The notes beneath the pieces are model-generated. The model did no database searches, had not been told where the DNA came from, and worked only from the letters and a program-made list of their open reading frames with translations. The translations under genes and the position numbers were made by a program. This document shows positions 55,590 to 64,000 of a stretch of DNA of 64,000 bases, in pieces (position 1 is the stretch's first letter; each line of letters starts with the position of its first letter). The stretch is taken from assembly GCF_003054265.1 (NCBI RefSeq), contig NZ_QBKT01000011.1, positions 1 to 64,000 on the forward strand, written 5' to 3'. Source of the DNA: Kordia periserrulae. Lineage in GTDB: Bacteria; Bacteroidota; Bacteroidia; Flavobacteriales; Flavobacteriaceae.

Positions 55590-55946
55590 CTAAACCGTAG
55601 CTTCATTATCATCGTCCTTATTTGGCTTTACAAAACCAATTGCTGTTTCGATTACTGTATCGAGAATGCTGTTTTTCAAATGTCCGAGTTTGATTTTGGA
55701 AACGCCTGCTGCGTATAATCCTTTCAGTACAACTAAATCTTTTTGACTTTCTACCAACCATTTGTAATCACTCACAGTGATGTTTCCTTCGGCGAGTAAG
55801 GTAGTCCAGCGTTCGAGTTTTTCTTTGGATGCGTTTAGAAAAGCTTGCACATCTTTTTTTGATTCGTCTTTTAATTCGTCAAATTTAGAACCCATTAAGC
55901 TTAATAGGTTTCCTTTGAGTTCTTTTAATAATTCTTTGAAGTCCAT
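55590..55946 (-). CDS. hypothetical protein, helical
   Basis: 118 residues, cytoplasmic, largely helical (LKELKGNLLSLMGSKFDELK; KKDVQAFLNASKEKLERWTT) with a hydrophobic C-terminal segment (ILDTVIETAIGFV). No family recognised. It is the last gene of a run (amidase, lipoprotein, this protein) with 19-bp gaps, so probably one operon. Confidence 0.7.
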   Translation of the reverse strand: MDFKELLKELKGNLLSLMGSKFDELKDESKKDVQAFLNASKEKLERWTTLLAEGNITVSDYKWLVESQKDLVVLKGLYAAGVSKIKLGHLKNSILDTVIETAIGFVKPNKDDDNEATV

Positions 55947-55965
55947 TTCGTGTGTTGTTAAGTCG

Positions 55966-56430
55966 TTATTGAATTCCTAGCATCGCTTTGAGTCGCTTCT
56001 CGGCAGCTGGATCTTTTTTTCCTTCGTATTGTAAAATCATGTCCAACGCTTCTACTACTTGCCCTTTGGCTTCTGTAATGAAGAAGCTTGAAAGTGTTCC
56101 TTGGTCTTTCCAGCGTTTTAAAAATCCTGCAATGAAGTTTTTTTCAGGATTTGCCATCATTTTCCACATCGCATAACTGATTTGATTGTCGGGTTTGTTT
56201 TTTTCGTATTCTACCATTTTGTCAAGTTCTGATTGAAAGTTTTCAATGGCTTCCGATTGCGATGCATACGACATGGTTGCTTTGTCCATAATACGTTGAG
56301 CATCTACTTTAATTTCTGTGCCTTTTTGATACGAATATTGATCAAAAGCCGCCGTACGGAGCGACGCACATGAGGTAAGTAAGAGAAACGCTAGTGCGCT
56401 AACATACGTTGCATAAAAACGTGTTTTCAT
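55966..56430 (-). CDS. small lipoprotein, unknown
   Basis: 154 residues from the ATG at 56430 (the longer frame overlaps the amidase and precedes the signal peptide). Lipobox in FLLLTSCASL. Mature part helical (KATMSYASQSEAIENFQSEL). 19 bp below the amidase stop. Envelope-located. Confidence 0.72.
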   Translation of the reverse strand: MKTRFYATYVSALAFLLLTSCASLRTAAFDQYSYQKGTEIKVDAQRIMDKATMSYASQSEAIENFQSELDKMVEYEKNKPDNQISYAMWKMMANPEKNFIAGFLKRWKDQGTLSSFFITEAKGQVVEALDMILQYEGKKDPAAEKRLKAMLGIQ

Positions 56431-56449
56431 AATGTAAGTTGGTATAAAA

Positions 56450-57046
56450 TTAGAATAATTCGTGTTGTACTCTTTTGATAGCATCTACGTGATAGCGAAT
56501 GATTTTTTCGCGTCCTTCTCGCGTCATTAAGAGGGTTTTACATTCTTCTTCATTGTCCATAAAGAAGTTTTCCGTCAAAATGGCTGGCATTTTTGTGTTT
56601 TTTAACACATAAAAGTTTTTTTCTTTGTCTAAATCGCCATCCGAGAAATCGGTTCGCAGTCTTCTGTCGGGAAAAACACGTTTGTATTCTTCTCCAAAAA
56701 CCGTCGCAATTTTGTCACTTTTGGTATTGTTGACTGATGTAAATATTTCACTTCCATGTCCACCACCCGCATTGGAATGCACACTGATGTAGAAACAGTT
56801 TCTAGAACCATATCTGTTGGCTCTGCGAACACGTGTTTCTAAAGTAACATCTCTATATTCAGGTGCGATATTGTCATACGGAATACGTAACGCGGTTAAT
56901 TCTTCAATGATTCCATTCACAATGGCGCGATTAAATTCACCTTCAAATAGTTGCGAACCATCGTTCCAAATTGGGGAGCGTTTTCCGGGTGTTTGATAGG
57001 TTCCGTTGATGAGTCCACCGTGTCCGTTGTCTAGTAATACGATCAT
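56450..57046 (-). CDS. N-acetylmuramoyl-L-alanine amidase (Amidase_3)
   Basis: 198 residues, no signal peptide. Zinc ligands: His in LLDNGHGG, Glu in LFEGEFN, His in ISVHSNAGGG; catalytic Glu in PAILTENFFMDN. It cleaves the MurNAc-L-Ala bond of peptidoglycan. Without a signal peptide the export route is unclear; leaderless single-domain amidases are typical of phage or phage-like lysis modules. Followed by the lipoprotein and helical protein in a probable operon. Confidence 0.92.
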   Translation of the reverse strand: MIVLLDNGHGGLINGTYQTPGKRSPIWNDGSQLFEGEFNRAIVNGIIEELTALRIPYDNIAPEYRDVTLETRVRRANRYGSRNCFYISVHSNAGGGHGSEIFTSVNNTKSDKIATVFGEEYKRVFPDRRLRTDFSDGDLDKEKNFYVLKNTKMPAILTENFFMDNEEECKTLLMTREGREKIIRYHVDAIKRVQHELF

Positions 57047-57202
57047 TTTTAACGTCTTGAATTGTGCATTAAATTAGTAATTCAGCAAAATTTCAATTGG
57101 GTATTTAGGAGATTTTTAAAGATACGTATTGCTTTTTTTATGGAAAGGGTTTTTTTCCCCTTTTTTTGTAGTTGCAGTTGTAAGATAGGCTTTTTTTAAT
57201 AA

Positions 57203-57448
57203 TCACTTTTCAAACTGCCGCTGAATATTCCGAATCATCGGTTCTAAACCATTAATTTTGATATCAAACATCTGTTGCAATTGTTGCCCGAGTTTGCCTT
57301 TGGGAAAGCCTTTTTGCTGAAACCAAACATAGTATGCCTCAGGAATATCTACCAAGTATCGATCTTTGTATTTCCCAAACGGCATTTTGGCGTGTGCCAA
57401 TTCAATGAGGAGTTTTTGTTGGGTTGCTTTATCAGGAAAGTCAGTCAT
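57203..57448 (-). CDS. DUF3820 family protein
   Basis: 81 residues from the ATG at 57448, chosen because TDFPDKATQQKLLIELA..MPFGKYKDRYL is the conserved start. The GKYKDRYLVDIPEAYYVWFQ motif is diagnostic of DUF3820 (putative quorum-sensing-related/YgaC-like, role unproven). It overlaps the preceding gene's last 8 bases. Confidence 0.82.
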   Translation of the reverse strand: MTDFPDKATQQKLLIELAHAKMPFGKYKDRYLVDIPEAYYVWFQQKGFPKGKLGQQLQQMFDIKINGLEPMIRNIQRQFEK

Positions 57449-57995
57449 TTTCGTTCGGCAATCGTTGGTAGTTTTCGTATTTTTTGAGTTCTCTAGCAAT
57501 GAGTTTTTGCCATTTGACTTGTCCCGCATAATCTCGAGAATAGTCCGAACCTTCATCATACGCTTCTTGCATTTCGCGCAGTTCTTTGTTGACTTGGTCG
57601 TAAATTTTTGAGATTTTTTGACGAATGTTGTTTTTAGTAAAGTTCGCTTGTTTTAGTCGCTTGCGTAGTTTTCGTGCGTGCAATTCGGAAATGTCAAAAT
57701 GTAATTGTTCGTGACCTAATACCGTATCATTGACGCTTTCTTTTAGATACCAAGATTCTTGCGGATAAAACTGCGCCATGACTTTGGTTTCGTATTCTAT
57801 TTTGTCACTGTTAGAATAGGTTTTTAAACTCAAACCATACGTAATTCCAGAAGCGGTAATCGCTACTGCATCCGAATCATAATCGGGTGTACCTTCAAAG
57901 TTTCCCCAATGCAGTTTTTGATGTGGCGACCACGTAATGGTTTCGTCACTTTGAACGAACAAAAGAATACATAGTATGCCAATCAATTTATACAT
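57441..57995 (-). CDS. DUF922 family secreted zinc-protease-like protein
   Basis: 184 residues with signal peptide (LIGILCILLFVQS). An HExxH motif, VLGHEQLHFDIS, suggests a zinc metalloprotease active site, matching DUF922. N-terminal TWSPHQKLHWGNFEG is the family's start. Substrate unknown. It abuts the OsmC gene (no gap) and overlaps the DUF3820 gene. Confidence 0.85.
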   Translation of the reverse strand: MYKLIGILCILLFVQSDETITWSPHQKLHWGNFEGTPDYDSDAVAITASGITYGLSLKTYSNSDKIEYETKVMAQFYPQESWYLKESVNDTVLGHEQLHFDISELHARKLRKRLKQANFTKNNIRQKISKIYDQVNKELREMQEAYDEGSDYSRDYAGQVKWQKLIARELKKYENYQRLPNEND

Positions 57996-58397
57996 TTATT
58001 TCCAGTGAAATTCGACTATTTTTTCAATATCAGGATGCAAACTGTAATGAACAGGACAGGTGTTTGCAGTGTTTTCTAGTATTTTTTTTGTTTTTTCATC
58101 CGCTTCAAACGGCAAATGTAATTGTACTTCTATCTTGGAAATACGTCTCGGATTGGAAGCCATCGTTTTGGTGACTTCTGCCGTTGTGTTTACCATATTT
58201 ACGCCCAATTGTTCCGCTTTGATGCCCATAACAGTCAACATGCAACTTGCGAGTCCTGTCGCAACCGTATCTGTAGGAGAAAACGCTTCACCTTTGCCAT
58301 TATTGTCCGTTGGCGCATCTGTAATGAATTCATTTCCAGATTTGATATGTGTAGAAACCGTTCTTAGATTTCCTGTGTAGGTCACTTTTGAAGTCAT
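57996..58397 (-). CDS. OsmC family protein
   Basis: 133 residues. The OsmC/Ohr fold, with the peroxidatic Cys in GLASCMLTVMG and the second Cys in NTCPVHYSL. It probably reduces organic or fatty-acid hydroperoxides as part of a cytoplasmic stress response. 12 bp below the LysM gene, so it is likely in that operon. Confidence 0.95.
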   Translation of the reverse strand: MTSKVTYTGNLRTVSTHIKSGNEFITDAPTDNNGKGEAFSPTDTVATGLASCMLTVMGIKAEQLGVNMVNTTAEVTKTMASNPRRISKIEVQLHLPFEADEKTKKILENTANTCPVHYSLHPDIEKIVEFHWK

Positions 58398-58409
58398 GTG
58401 TGTTGCGTT

Positions 58410-60338
58410 TTATTTTGCTTCTTTAATTTCCAATCCGTCATACTTTACAATATAAACACCTTCATTAAAAAAGCCGCCCAATAATTTTTTTCGGTAATCA
58501 AATTTATTTTCTACATAGCTCGTTTCAATGCCTGTTCGAACACTTTTTGCTAAGTTTTGATCGTAGAGCAATCGCACTAAAACATCAAACGTAACGTCAA
58601 ATCCGCGCGTGGCAATTCGGCTTGGCGAAATACCATACTCCGCTTCGTATTTTTTTACAAATTTATTGTTTAAAGACGAAGGTTTGTCGATTGACGGATA
58701 GTGAAAACTAAGATTTGCCAAGTGACTGTGATAAATATTATCGCTGTTATCGTAGCTGTCATCTTTGTTGGTTGTTAACAATACGATTTTGTATTTTTCT
58801 TTGGCGGCGTACGAGTTTAAGACGGACGTTGCATTGGCTATTAAATTTAATTCGTCAGATTCTAGAATTACCCAATTTACCACATCTTCTCGCAAGTGTG
58901 GAAGAATGAGCGTTGGTTTGATGTAATTTCCTTCTTCCGGATTGAACATTTTATGATTAGGAAAGATGGATTGTAATTTCGCTTTTATCGCTGTTTTGTC
59001 TTTGTCTGCAATGATAATTACATTTTTATCTTGTCCATTTTTTTTCATGAACTCCAGCATTTTTCCCTCTAACAGTTCTTTGTCTGGAATACTTTGATAC
59101 ACATTTCTGTGATCTACTTTTTTACTGGTTAATGGAGAAATGACAGGAATTCCGTCAGATTTCAACTCAGAAGCCACAATATTGACGTTGCCATCTAAAA
59201 AAGGGCCAATTACGGCATGTACATCCGAAAAATCATTGTCATAAATTGCAGAACGTGTTGTGGAAGCACTTCCGCCGTTGTCTATCACTTTTACATTTAC
59301 TGAAAAGCCTAAGCTTTTGATAGAATCCAACGCCATGAGCGAACCTGTGTAGAAGTCAGTTGCATAACTTAACAAGCGATCTTTTTGCAGTTTTTCTTTG
59401 GTTTGACTGATGGAATCCATGTTGATTTCGTTCAACTTGAACGGCAACATGAGCACAATATTGGATACGTTTTCAGGATTGGCGTTTTCTAAAAAGTTGA
59501 ACTTATCCACAATTACCGCATCTACTACATCAATATTTTCTTCTTCCGTTTTAGCAAGTGGCAATTTTAAGACCATTCCTGCTTTTAAACCATCTTTCAA
59601 GGCTGGATTTAGCAAAACCAACTCTTCTTCCGTCACGTTTAGTTTTCGCGTGAGCGAATACATCGTCTGTTTCGGCTTAACATCATAAAACACATAGTTT
59701 TCAGTGCTGGCTACTTTCGGTTTTTTGGAACGAATCGGTAATTTAATTTCTTGTCCAATTTGCAAACCATCTTTGATTTCTGGGTTGATGTCTTCCAATT
59801 CATCAATGGTAAGTCCATAACTATGCGCAATTCCCCATTTGGTTTCTTTCGCTTTTACTTTGTAAATTTCAAACGAAGTTTCCTCGTTGTCTTTTTCATC
59901 TTTTGTATTCGTTTCAACGGTTTCTGTAGTTTCTTTTGGCTTTTTATTGAATTGTGGAATGGCGATTCGATCACCTTTTTTTAAGCCTTCTTTTGCAACA
60001 TTTTCGTTGTATTTTAGAATATCTTCTTGCGAAATGCCATATTTTTTAGCGATACCATATAAGGTTTCTTTACGCTTTACTTTATGATTGATAAAGGTAA
60101 CATCGGTATTTGAAGTAGTTTTTAAAGATTTTGAAGGAATGACCAACATGCTGTTTTTGCGCACGCCGTTTCTTGCTTCAGGATTGAGTTTAAGAATATC
60201 ATCCACACTTACATCGTATTGTTTTGCAATACTTTCTACCGTTTCTCCTCTAGATACTTTATGGTTTTTGTACGATTGTGCTGTAGCAGAACAACCTGAC
60301 ATTAGTATCACTAAAAAAAATCCTAAAAGCTTTTTCAT
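58410..60338 (-). CDS. LysM-repeat lipoprotein with periplasmic-binding-fold domain
   Basis: 642 residues from the ATG at 60338 (MKKLLGFFLVILMSGC, lipobox). Four LysM repeats (~20-285) bind peptidoglycan: SRGETVESIAKQYDVS, KRKETLYGIAKKYGIS, KAKETKWGIAHSYGLT, KPKQTMYSLTRKLNVT. Residues ~300-640 resemble an ABC-type branched-chain amino acid receptor/LpoA-like fold (VIGPFLDGNVNIVASELKSD; GFDVTFDVLVRLLYD). LpoA-like regulators of cell-wall synthases have this build, but that is inference. It lies 16 bp downstream of guaA. Confidence 0.87.
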   Translation of the reverse strand: MKKLLGFFLVILMSGCSATAQSYKNHKVSRGETVESIAKQYDVSVDDILKLNPEARNGVRKNSMLVIPSKSLKTTSNTDVTFINHKVKRKETLYGIAKKYGISQEDILKYNENVAKEGLKKGDRIAIPQFNKKPKETTETVETNTKDEKDNEETSFEIYKVKAKETKWGIAHSYGLTIDELEDINPEIKDGLQIGQEIKLPIRSKKPKVASTENYVFYDVKPKQTMYSLTRKLNVTEEELVLLNPALKDGLKAGMVLKLPLAKTEEENIDVVDAVIVDKFNFLENANPENVSNIVLMLPFKLNEINMDSISQTKEKLQKDRLLSYATDFYTGSLMALDSIKSLGFSVNVKVIDNGGSASTTRSAIYDNDFSDVHAVIGPFLDGNVNIVASELKSDGIPVISPLTSKKVDHRNVYQSIPDKELLEGKMLEFMKKNGQDKNVIIIADKDKTAIKAKLQSIFPNHKMFNPEEGNYIKPTLILPHLREDVVNWVILESDELNLIANATSVLNSYAAKEKYKIVLLTTNKDDSYDNSDNIYHSHLANLSFHYPSIDKPSSLNNKFVKKYEAEYGISPSRIATRGFDVTFDVLVRLLYDQNLAKSVRTGIETSYVENKFDYRKKLLGGFFNEGVYIVKYDGLEIKEAK

Positions 60339-60354
60339 TCTATAATCAAATTTA

Positions 60355-61890
60355 TTATTCCCACTCAATAGTTGCGGGCGGTTTTGAGCTGATGTCATAT
60401 ACTACTCTATTAACGCCTTTTACTTTATTTATTATGTCGTTTGATACTTTTTGTAAAAATTTATAGGGTAAATCTACCCAATCTGCCGTCATTCCGTCAG
60501 TACTTTCTACCGCACGTAAAGCGACTACTTTTTCGTAGGTTCGCTCATCACCCATCACTCCTACTGAATTTACGGGTAATAAAATTGCGCCTGCTTGCCA
60601 TACCTTATCGTACAAATCCCACTGACGCAATCCGTCAATAAAAATAGCATCAACTTCTTGTAAGATACGAACTTTTTCCGCAGTGATATCTCCCAAAATA
60701 CGAATTGCCAATCCTGGACCTGGAAACGGATGACGTCCTAAGAGTTGTTTGTCCATTCCCATAGAAGCACCTACTCTTCGCACCTCATCTTTAAACAAGG
60801 CTTTTAACGGCTCTACGATTTTTAATTTCATAAAATCTGGCAAACCGCCTACGTTGTGATGACTTTTTATAGTTGCACTTGGTCCGCCTGTAGCACTGAC
60901 ACTTTCTATCACATCAGGATAGATAGTTCCTTGTGCCAACCATGTAACGTCTTTGATTTGGTGTGCTTCATCGTCAAACACTTCTATAAACACACGTCCA
61001 ATCGCTTTTCGTTTTTTCTCAGGATCACTTTCTCCAGCAAGAGCTTCCAAAAAACGTGCCGAAGCATCTACGCCTTTTACATTGAGTCCCATACCTTCGT
61101 ACTGTTGTAATACGCTTGAAAATTCATTTTTGCGCAACAAACCGTTGTTTACGAAGATGCAATATAGGTTTTTACCAATGGCTTTGTGCAACAACATGGC
61201 AGCCACGCTAGAATCAACGCCGCCCGACAAACCTAAAACCACTTTGTCATTACCCAATTTTTCTTTTAACTCCGCTACGGTTTCTTCTACAAAGGCGTTT
61301 GGTGTCCAATCTGGATTGACGCCTGCAATGTGTACCAAGAAATTTTCTAGCAATTGTTTCCCATCGGTAGAATGGTATACTTCTGGGTGAAATTGAATGG
61401 CAAACGTAGTTTCACCTTCTATTTTGTATGCCGCATTTTCTACATCGTGTGTGCTGGCTAATAGTTTTCCGCCTGTTGGTAATTGTTTGATGGTATCACT
61501 ATGACTCATCCATACTTGACTTCCCGCAGAAATTCCTCTTAAAAAAGGTTCATTTTCTTGTACAAAACTCAAATTGGCACGTCCGTATTCACGTGTGTTG
61601 GATTCGGCAACTTGTCCACCCGAAAAATGTGCTAAATATTGTGCGCCGTAGCAGACACCTAGCAATGGTTTTTTACCACGAATTTCGCTTAAATCTGGAT
61701 GAAATGCTTTTTCAGAACGTACAGACATTGGACTTCCCGAAAGAATGACCGCTTTGTAATCGTGTACGTTGGTTGGAATTTTGTTGAATGGATGAATTTC
61801 GGAATAGATGTTCAACTCTCGAACTCTGCGCGCAATTAGTTGTGTGTATTGCGATCCGAAGTCTATGATTAATACCTTGTCGTGTTGCAT
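60355..61890 (-). CDS. guaA: GMP synthase [glutamine-hydrolysing]
   Basis: 511 residues from the ATG at 61890 (an in-frame TTG two codons earlier overlaps the promoter box). It converts XMP to GMP with ATP and glutamine. Amidotransferase Cys in GVCYGAQYL and His/Glu in HPEVYHS; PP-loop GLSGGVDSS; dimer region to the IEWE C-terminus. Complete. The -7 box (TACTTTTG, 61894-61901) sits 3 bases from the start, so the message may be leaderless. No riboswitch seen. Confidence 0.98.
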   Translation of the reverse strand: MQHDKVLIIDFGSQYTQLIARRVRELNIYSEIHPFNKIPTNVHDYKAVILSGSPMSVRSEKAFHPDLSEIRGKKPLLGVCYGAQYLAHFSGGQVAESNTREYGRANLSFVQENEPFLRGISAGSQVWMSHSDTIKQLPTGGKLLASTHDVENAAYKIEGETTFAIQFHPEVYHSTDGKQLLENFLVHIAGVNPDWTPNAFVEETVAELKEKLGNDKVVLGLSGGVDSSVAAMLLHKAIGKNLYCIFVNNGLLRKNEFSSVLQQYEGMGLNVKGVDASARFLEALAGESDPEKKRKAIGRVFIEVFDDEAHQIKDVTWLAQGTIYPDVIESVSATGGPSATIKSHHNVGGLPDFMKLKIVEPLKALFKDEVRRVGASMGMDKQLLGRHPFPGPGLAIRILGDITAEKVRILQEVDAIFIDGLRQWDLYDKVWQAGAILLPVNSVGVMGDERTYEKVVALRAVESTDGMTADWVDLPYKFLQKVSNDIINKVKGVNRVVYDISSKPPATIEWE

Positions 61891-61893
61891 ACG

Positions 61894-61901
61894 CAAAAGT
61901 A
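61894..61901 (-). promoter_or_regulatory. -7 box abutting the guaA start
   Basis: Minus-strand TACTTTTG ends three bases before the ATG, as in the DUF1456 gene. Confidence 0.5.
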
Positions 61902-62011
61902 GTATTTACATTTTAAATTTTAACTTTTGCCATGGAGATTTTTTCACAGGATATTCACAACCAAATAAGGAAGCTTTTTCACGATATCAAACTATAAAAA
62001 TTATCCTAAAA

Positions 62012-63367
62012 TTACGTCGCCAAATCATCTTCAACGATGTTCATTTCTGTTTTTGTTTTTCGTTCAAGTAGGGCAAATCCAAAGGTTAACACACCAACAC
62101 GTCCAACAAACATAAGAATAATGACTAAAAATTTTCCAACCGCAGAAAGTTCTCCTGTAATTCCAGTACTTAAACCAACTGTTCCAAGTGACGAAGCGAC
62201 TTCAAATAGTATTTTTTCAAATTCAAATGGTTCTGAATACGTCAGCAAGAAAGTAAAGAAAAATATCGTAATAGTATACAGAATGAACGTTGAAGTTGCC
62301 ACATATAAGCGTTCAAAAGGAATTGTTCTGTTGAGAAATGAAATTCGTTTTTGACCAAATAATCTACTCTTTAATACCGACAACATTGCCGTAAGCGTTG
62401 TAATCTTTAATCCGCCCGCAGTTCCAGATGGCGATGCACCAATGTACATTAAGAAAACGACAAAGGTTAAAATTGGCATGCTCAGATTTCCTGTAGAAAT
62501 GGTATTGAATCCTACCGTAGTCATAGCTGTCATTGCTTGAAAGAAAGATTCCGTGAAGCGAGCATCTGAGTTTTGGACGATTGGTTCTGTAAAGTATACC
62601 AACGCTGTTCCTATAAATAATAATAGGATAAAACCGTAAATGACTATTTTAGTCGTAAATGAAATTTTCTTCGATTTACGCCTGATTCTGTACCAAATAT
62701 CCGTAATAACAATAAAACCCAACGAACCAGCAATTGCCAATACTGAAATAATTGTATTGATGAATGTGTTGTCGCTGTAACTTTCAAAACTATCACTAAA
62801 CAAGCCAAAACCCGCAGTACAAAAAGTAGAAACACTGTGAAAAATGGAAAACCAAACCGCTTTTAACGATTCCATTCCTGTGTTTGTAAAGGCTATGTAA
62901 AAACAGATGGTTCCGATAATTTCCATCGCTAACGTAAATACAATCACACTTTTGATAAAATCCTTGATTTTGATAGTTTTTGGCATGGTGAATTCCGCAT
63001 CAATTATGTTGTTATGCCAACGCGTGATTTTTTGCGTGGTGAATAACAAATAATACGTAGTAAGGGTCATATAACCAATACCGCCAATTTGAATGAGCGT
63101 CATAATGATGAACTGCCCAAAAAAGTTGTACGATTCGTAAATATCTACCGTTACGAGTCCTGTAGTAGAAATAGCAGACGTAGAAATGAAAAGATTGTCT
63201 AGCGCACCAACGCTATTTTTGTGAAATAACGGAATGCATAACAATAAAAAACCAACAAGTGTATATAGAAAAAATCCCCAAACCAAATTCATTTGAGGAG
63301 AATTGCTAATTTGAAATCGCTTATACCAACTTAGAATTTTGGTGAAGATGGTTCTTTTTTGGCTCAT
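62012..63367 (-). CDS. TrkH-family potassium transporter subunit
   Basis: 451 residues, ten or so membrane helices. The four selectivity-filter glycines of TrkH/KtrB appear in STTGLVT, CTAGFG, TTVGFN and GTVGLS. It imports K+ (or Na+) together with a cytoplasmic TrkA/KtrA-type regulator, which is not in the window. A bit shorter than E. coli TrkH, near KtrB size. It starts with an own promoter region and ends ~120 bp before guaA. Confidence 0.93.
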   Translation of the reverse strand: MSQKRTIFTKILSWYKRFQISNSPQMNLVWGFFLYTLVGFLLLCIPLFHKNSVGALDNLFISTSAISTTGLVTVDIYESYNFFGQFIIMTLIQIGGIGYMTLTTYYLLFTTQKITRWHNNIIDAEFTMPKTIKIKDFIKSVIVFTLAMEIIGTICFYIAFTNTGMESLKAVWFSIFHSVSTFCTAGFGLFSDSFESYSDNTFINTIISVLAIAGSLGFIVITDIWYRIRRKSKKISFTTKIVIYGFILLLFIGTALVYFTEPIVQNSDARFTESFFQAMTAMTTVGFNTISTGNLSMPILTFVVFLMYIGASPSGTAGGLKITTLTAMLSVLKSRLFGQKRISFLNRTIPFERLYVATSTFILYTITIFFFTFLLTYSEPFEFEKILFEVASSLGTVGLSTGITGELSAVGKFLVIILMFVGRVGVLTFGFALLERKTKTEMNIVEDDLAT

Positions 63368-63469
63368 TTTACACGTTGGTTAGTCTATTTTTTCAAATAT
63401 TGAAAATAGTGCTTTTTTAAAAACTTAGAAACGTAAAAACCGTAATTTTTCTTTACGATTTTATAGTTG

Positions 63470-64000
63470 CTACAACTCCAACACCAAAAATTCTCCTTGC
63501 AACGGTTGTAACTGTTCCACTAATGTGGGAATGAGATTTTCGCCGTATTCCAAATAGAATTCAGAGAAGTTTTGCTTGCGTTCTTGCAGTGTGTTTTTTG
63601 GGAAGAGTTGTTTTTGAATATCCCTACTTCTAGAAACTTTGTCTTTTAACATGCGTTTTTGTGCTTTGAGCAAGCGTTTTTCCAAATGCTTTAAGCCTTT
63701 AAGTTGCTTTTTTTCTTGTGCTGCTACAGCACCAATAAACGATTTATCGGTTTGTTCTGCAAGTTTGTATAAGTCTTTAAATTGCTGTTTGAGATGTTCT
63801 TTTTGCGGTGTGAAATCAATGTCGATTTTACTTAATTCTTTGACTTTTTTCGTAATGAAATCGTCTTTCGGCAAGAACAAATCGCGGTTGAAAATGTTGA
63901 GCTTTTCCATCTTTTTGGACTGTTTGGACGTTTTCAACACTACAGAATTTCGCAGTAGCAAGATGGGAAAAGTCACGTTTACCGCTTCAAAATAACTTTT
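63470..64000 (-). CDS. bshC: bacillithiol biosynthesis cysteine-adding enzyme, C-terminal part
   Basis: The frame is open to the window edge; about 176 C-terminal residues are seen. YFEAVNVTFPILLLRNSVV is a strong BshC signature, followed by the family's coiled-coil (KEHLKQQFKDLYKLAEQT ... LKHLEKRLLKAQKRM) and the C-terminal ERKQNFSEFYLEYG. BshC adds Cys to GlcN-malate in the last step of bacillithiol synthesis. The N-terminus is outside the window. Confidence 0.93.
   Translation of the reverse strand, partial: KSYFEAVNVTFPILLLRNSVVLKTSKQSKKMEKLNIFNRDLFLPKDDFITKKVKELSKIDIDFTPQKEHLKQQFKDLYKLAEQTDKSFIGAVAAQEKKQLKGLKHLEKRLLKAQKRMLKDKVSRSRDIQKQLFPKNTLQERKQNFSEFYLEYGENLIPTLVEQLQPLQGEFLVLEL

Noticed and set aside
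60840-61390. 145-codon frame opposite guaA
   Set aside because: Antisense shadow of a clearly conserved gene.

Overview
This is a 64 kb piece of a low-GC Bacteroidota chromosome, almost certainly from a marine Flavobacteriaceae species (Kordia-like is my guess, not a proof). Evidence: several proteins end in type IX secretion (T9SS) type A or type B sorting domains, promoters carry the Bacteroidota -7 box TAnnTTTG, lipoproteins and GG-leader peptide precursors are typical of the family, and housekeeping genes (uvrB, sucC, lysA, mnmA, yidC, pyrG, guaA, bshC) have flavobacterial character.

Layout. 1-9.9 kb: three large adhesin-like T9SS type B proteins built of ~90-residue modules. 10-15.3 kb: uvrB, a cold-shock protein, a DUF1456 protein, a lipoprotein and a PhnA-like protein. 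15.4-19.7 kb: Hsp20, a GH25 lysozyme, sucC and three small Cys-rich GG-leader peptide genes. 19.9-24.2 kb: lysA, a serine hydrolase and an M23 peptidase, and a VOC protein. 24.5-26.2 kb: a small cassette array on the + strand. 26.2-31.4 kb: a nitronate monooxygenase-like protein, a T9SS subtilase, mnmA and a lipoprotein. 31.7-37.3 kb: a tight + strand operon with a NagZ-like glycosidase, SDR epimerase/dehydratase, nucleotidyltransferase, acyl carrier protein, glycosyltransferase-like protein and SPASM radical SAM enzyme. 37.6-48.2 kb: a block of minus-strand genes, most of it a second cassette array. 48.3-50.9 kb: an AMP-dependent ligase, a luciferase-like monooxygenase and a fourth GG-leader peptide. 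51.5-64 kb: yidC, pyrG, small envelope genes, an amidase, a DUF922 protease-like protein, OsmC, a LysM receptor-like lipoprotein, guaA, trkH-like and the end of bshC.

Main discovery. The two cassette arrays (about 24.5-26.2 kb on + and 39.1-48.2 kb on -) look like integron-type gene cassettes without an integrase in view. Each small gene, or gene pair, is followed by a palindromic element of 60-410 bp. Each cassette is also flanked by its own 9-13 nt inverted repeat anchored on GTT...AAC, whose variable part matches between the two sides of one cassette and differs between cassettes. That is the expected behaviour of paired attC core sites. Both arrays open with the same 19-nt sequence, in opposite orientation (24551-24569 and 48170-48188). 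The second array appears to split what may once have been one ACP/ligase/monooxygenase/radical SAM pathway.
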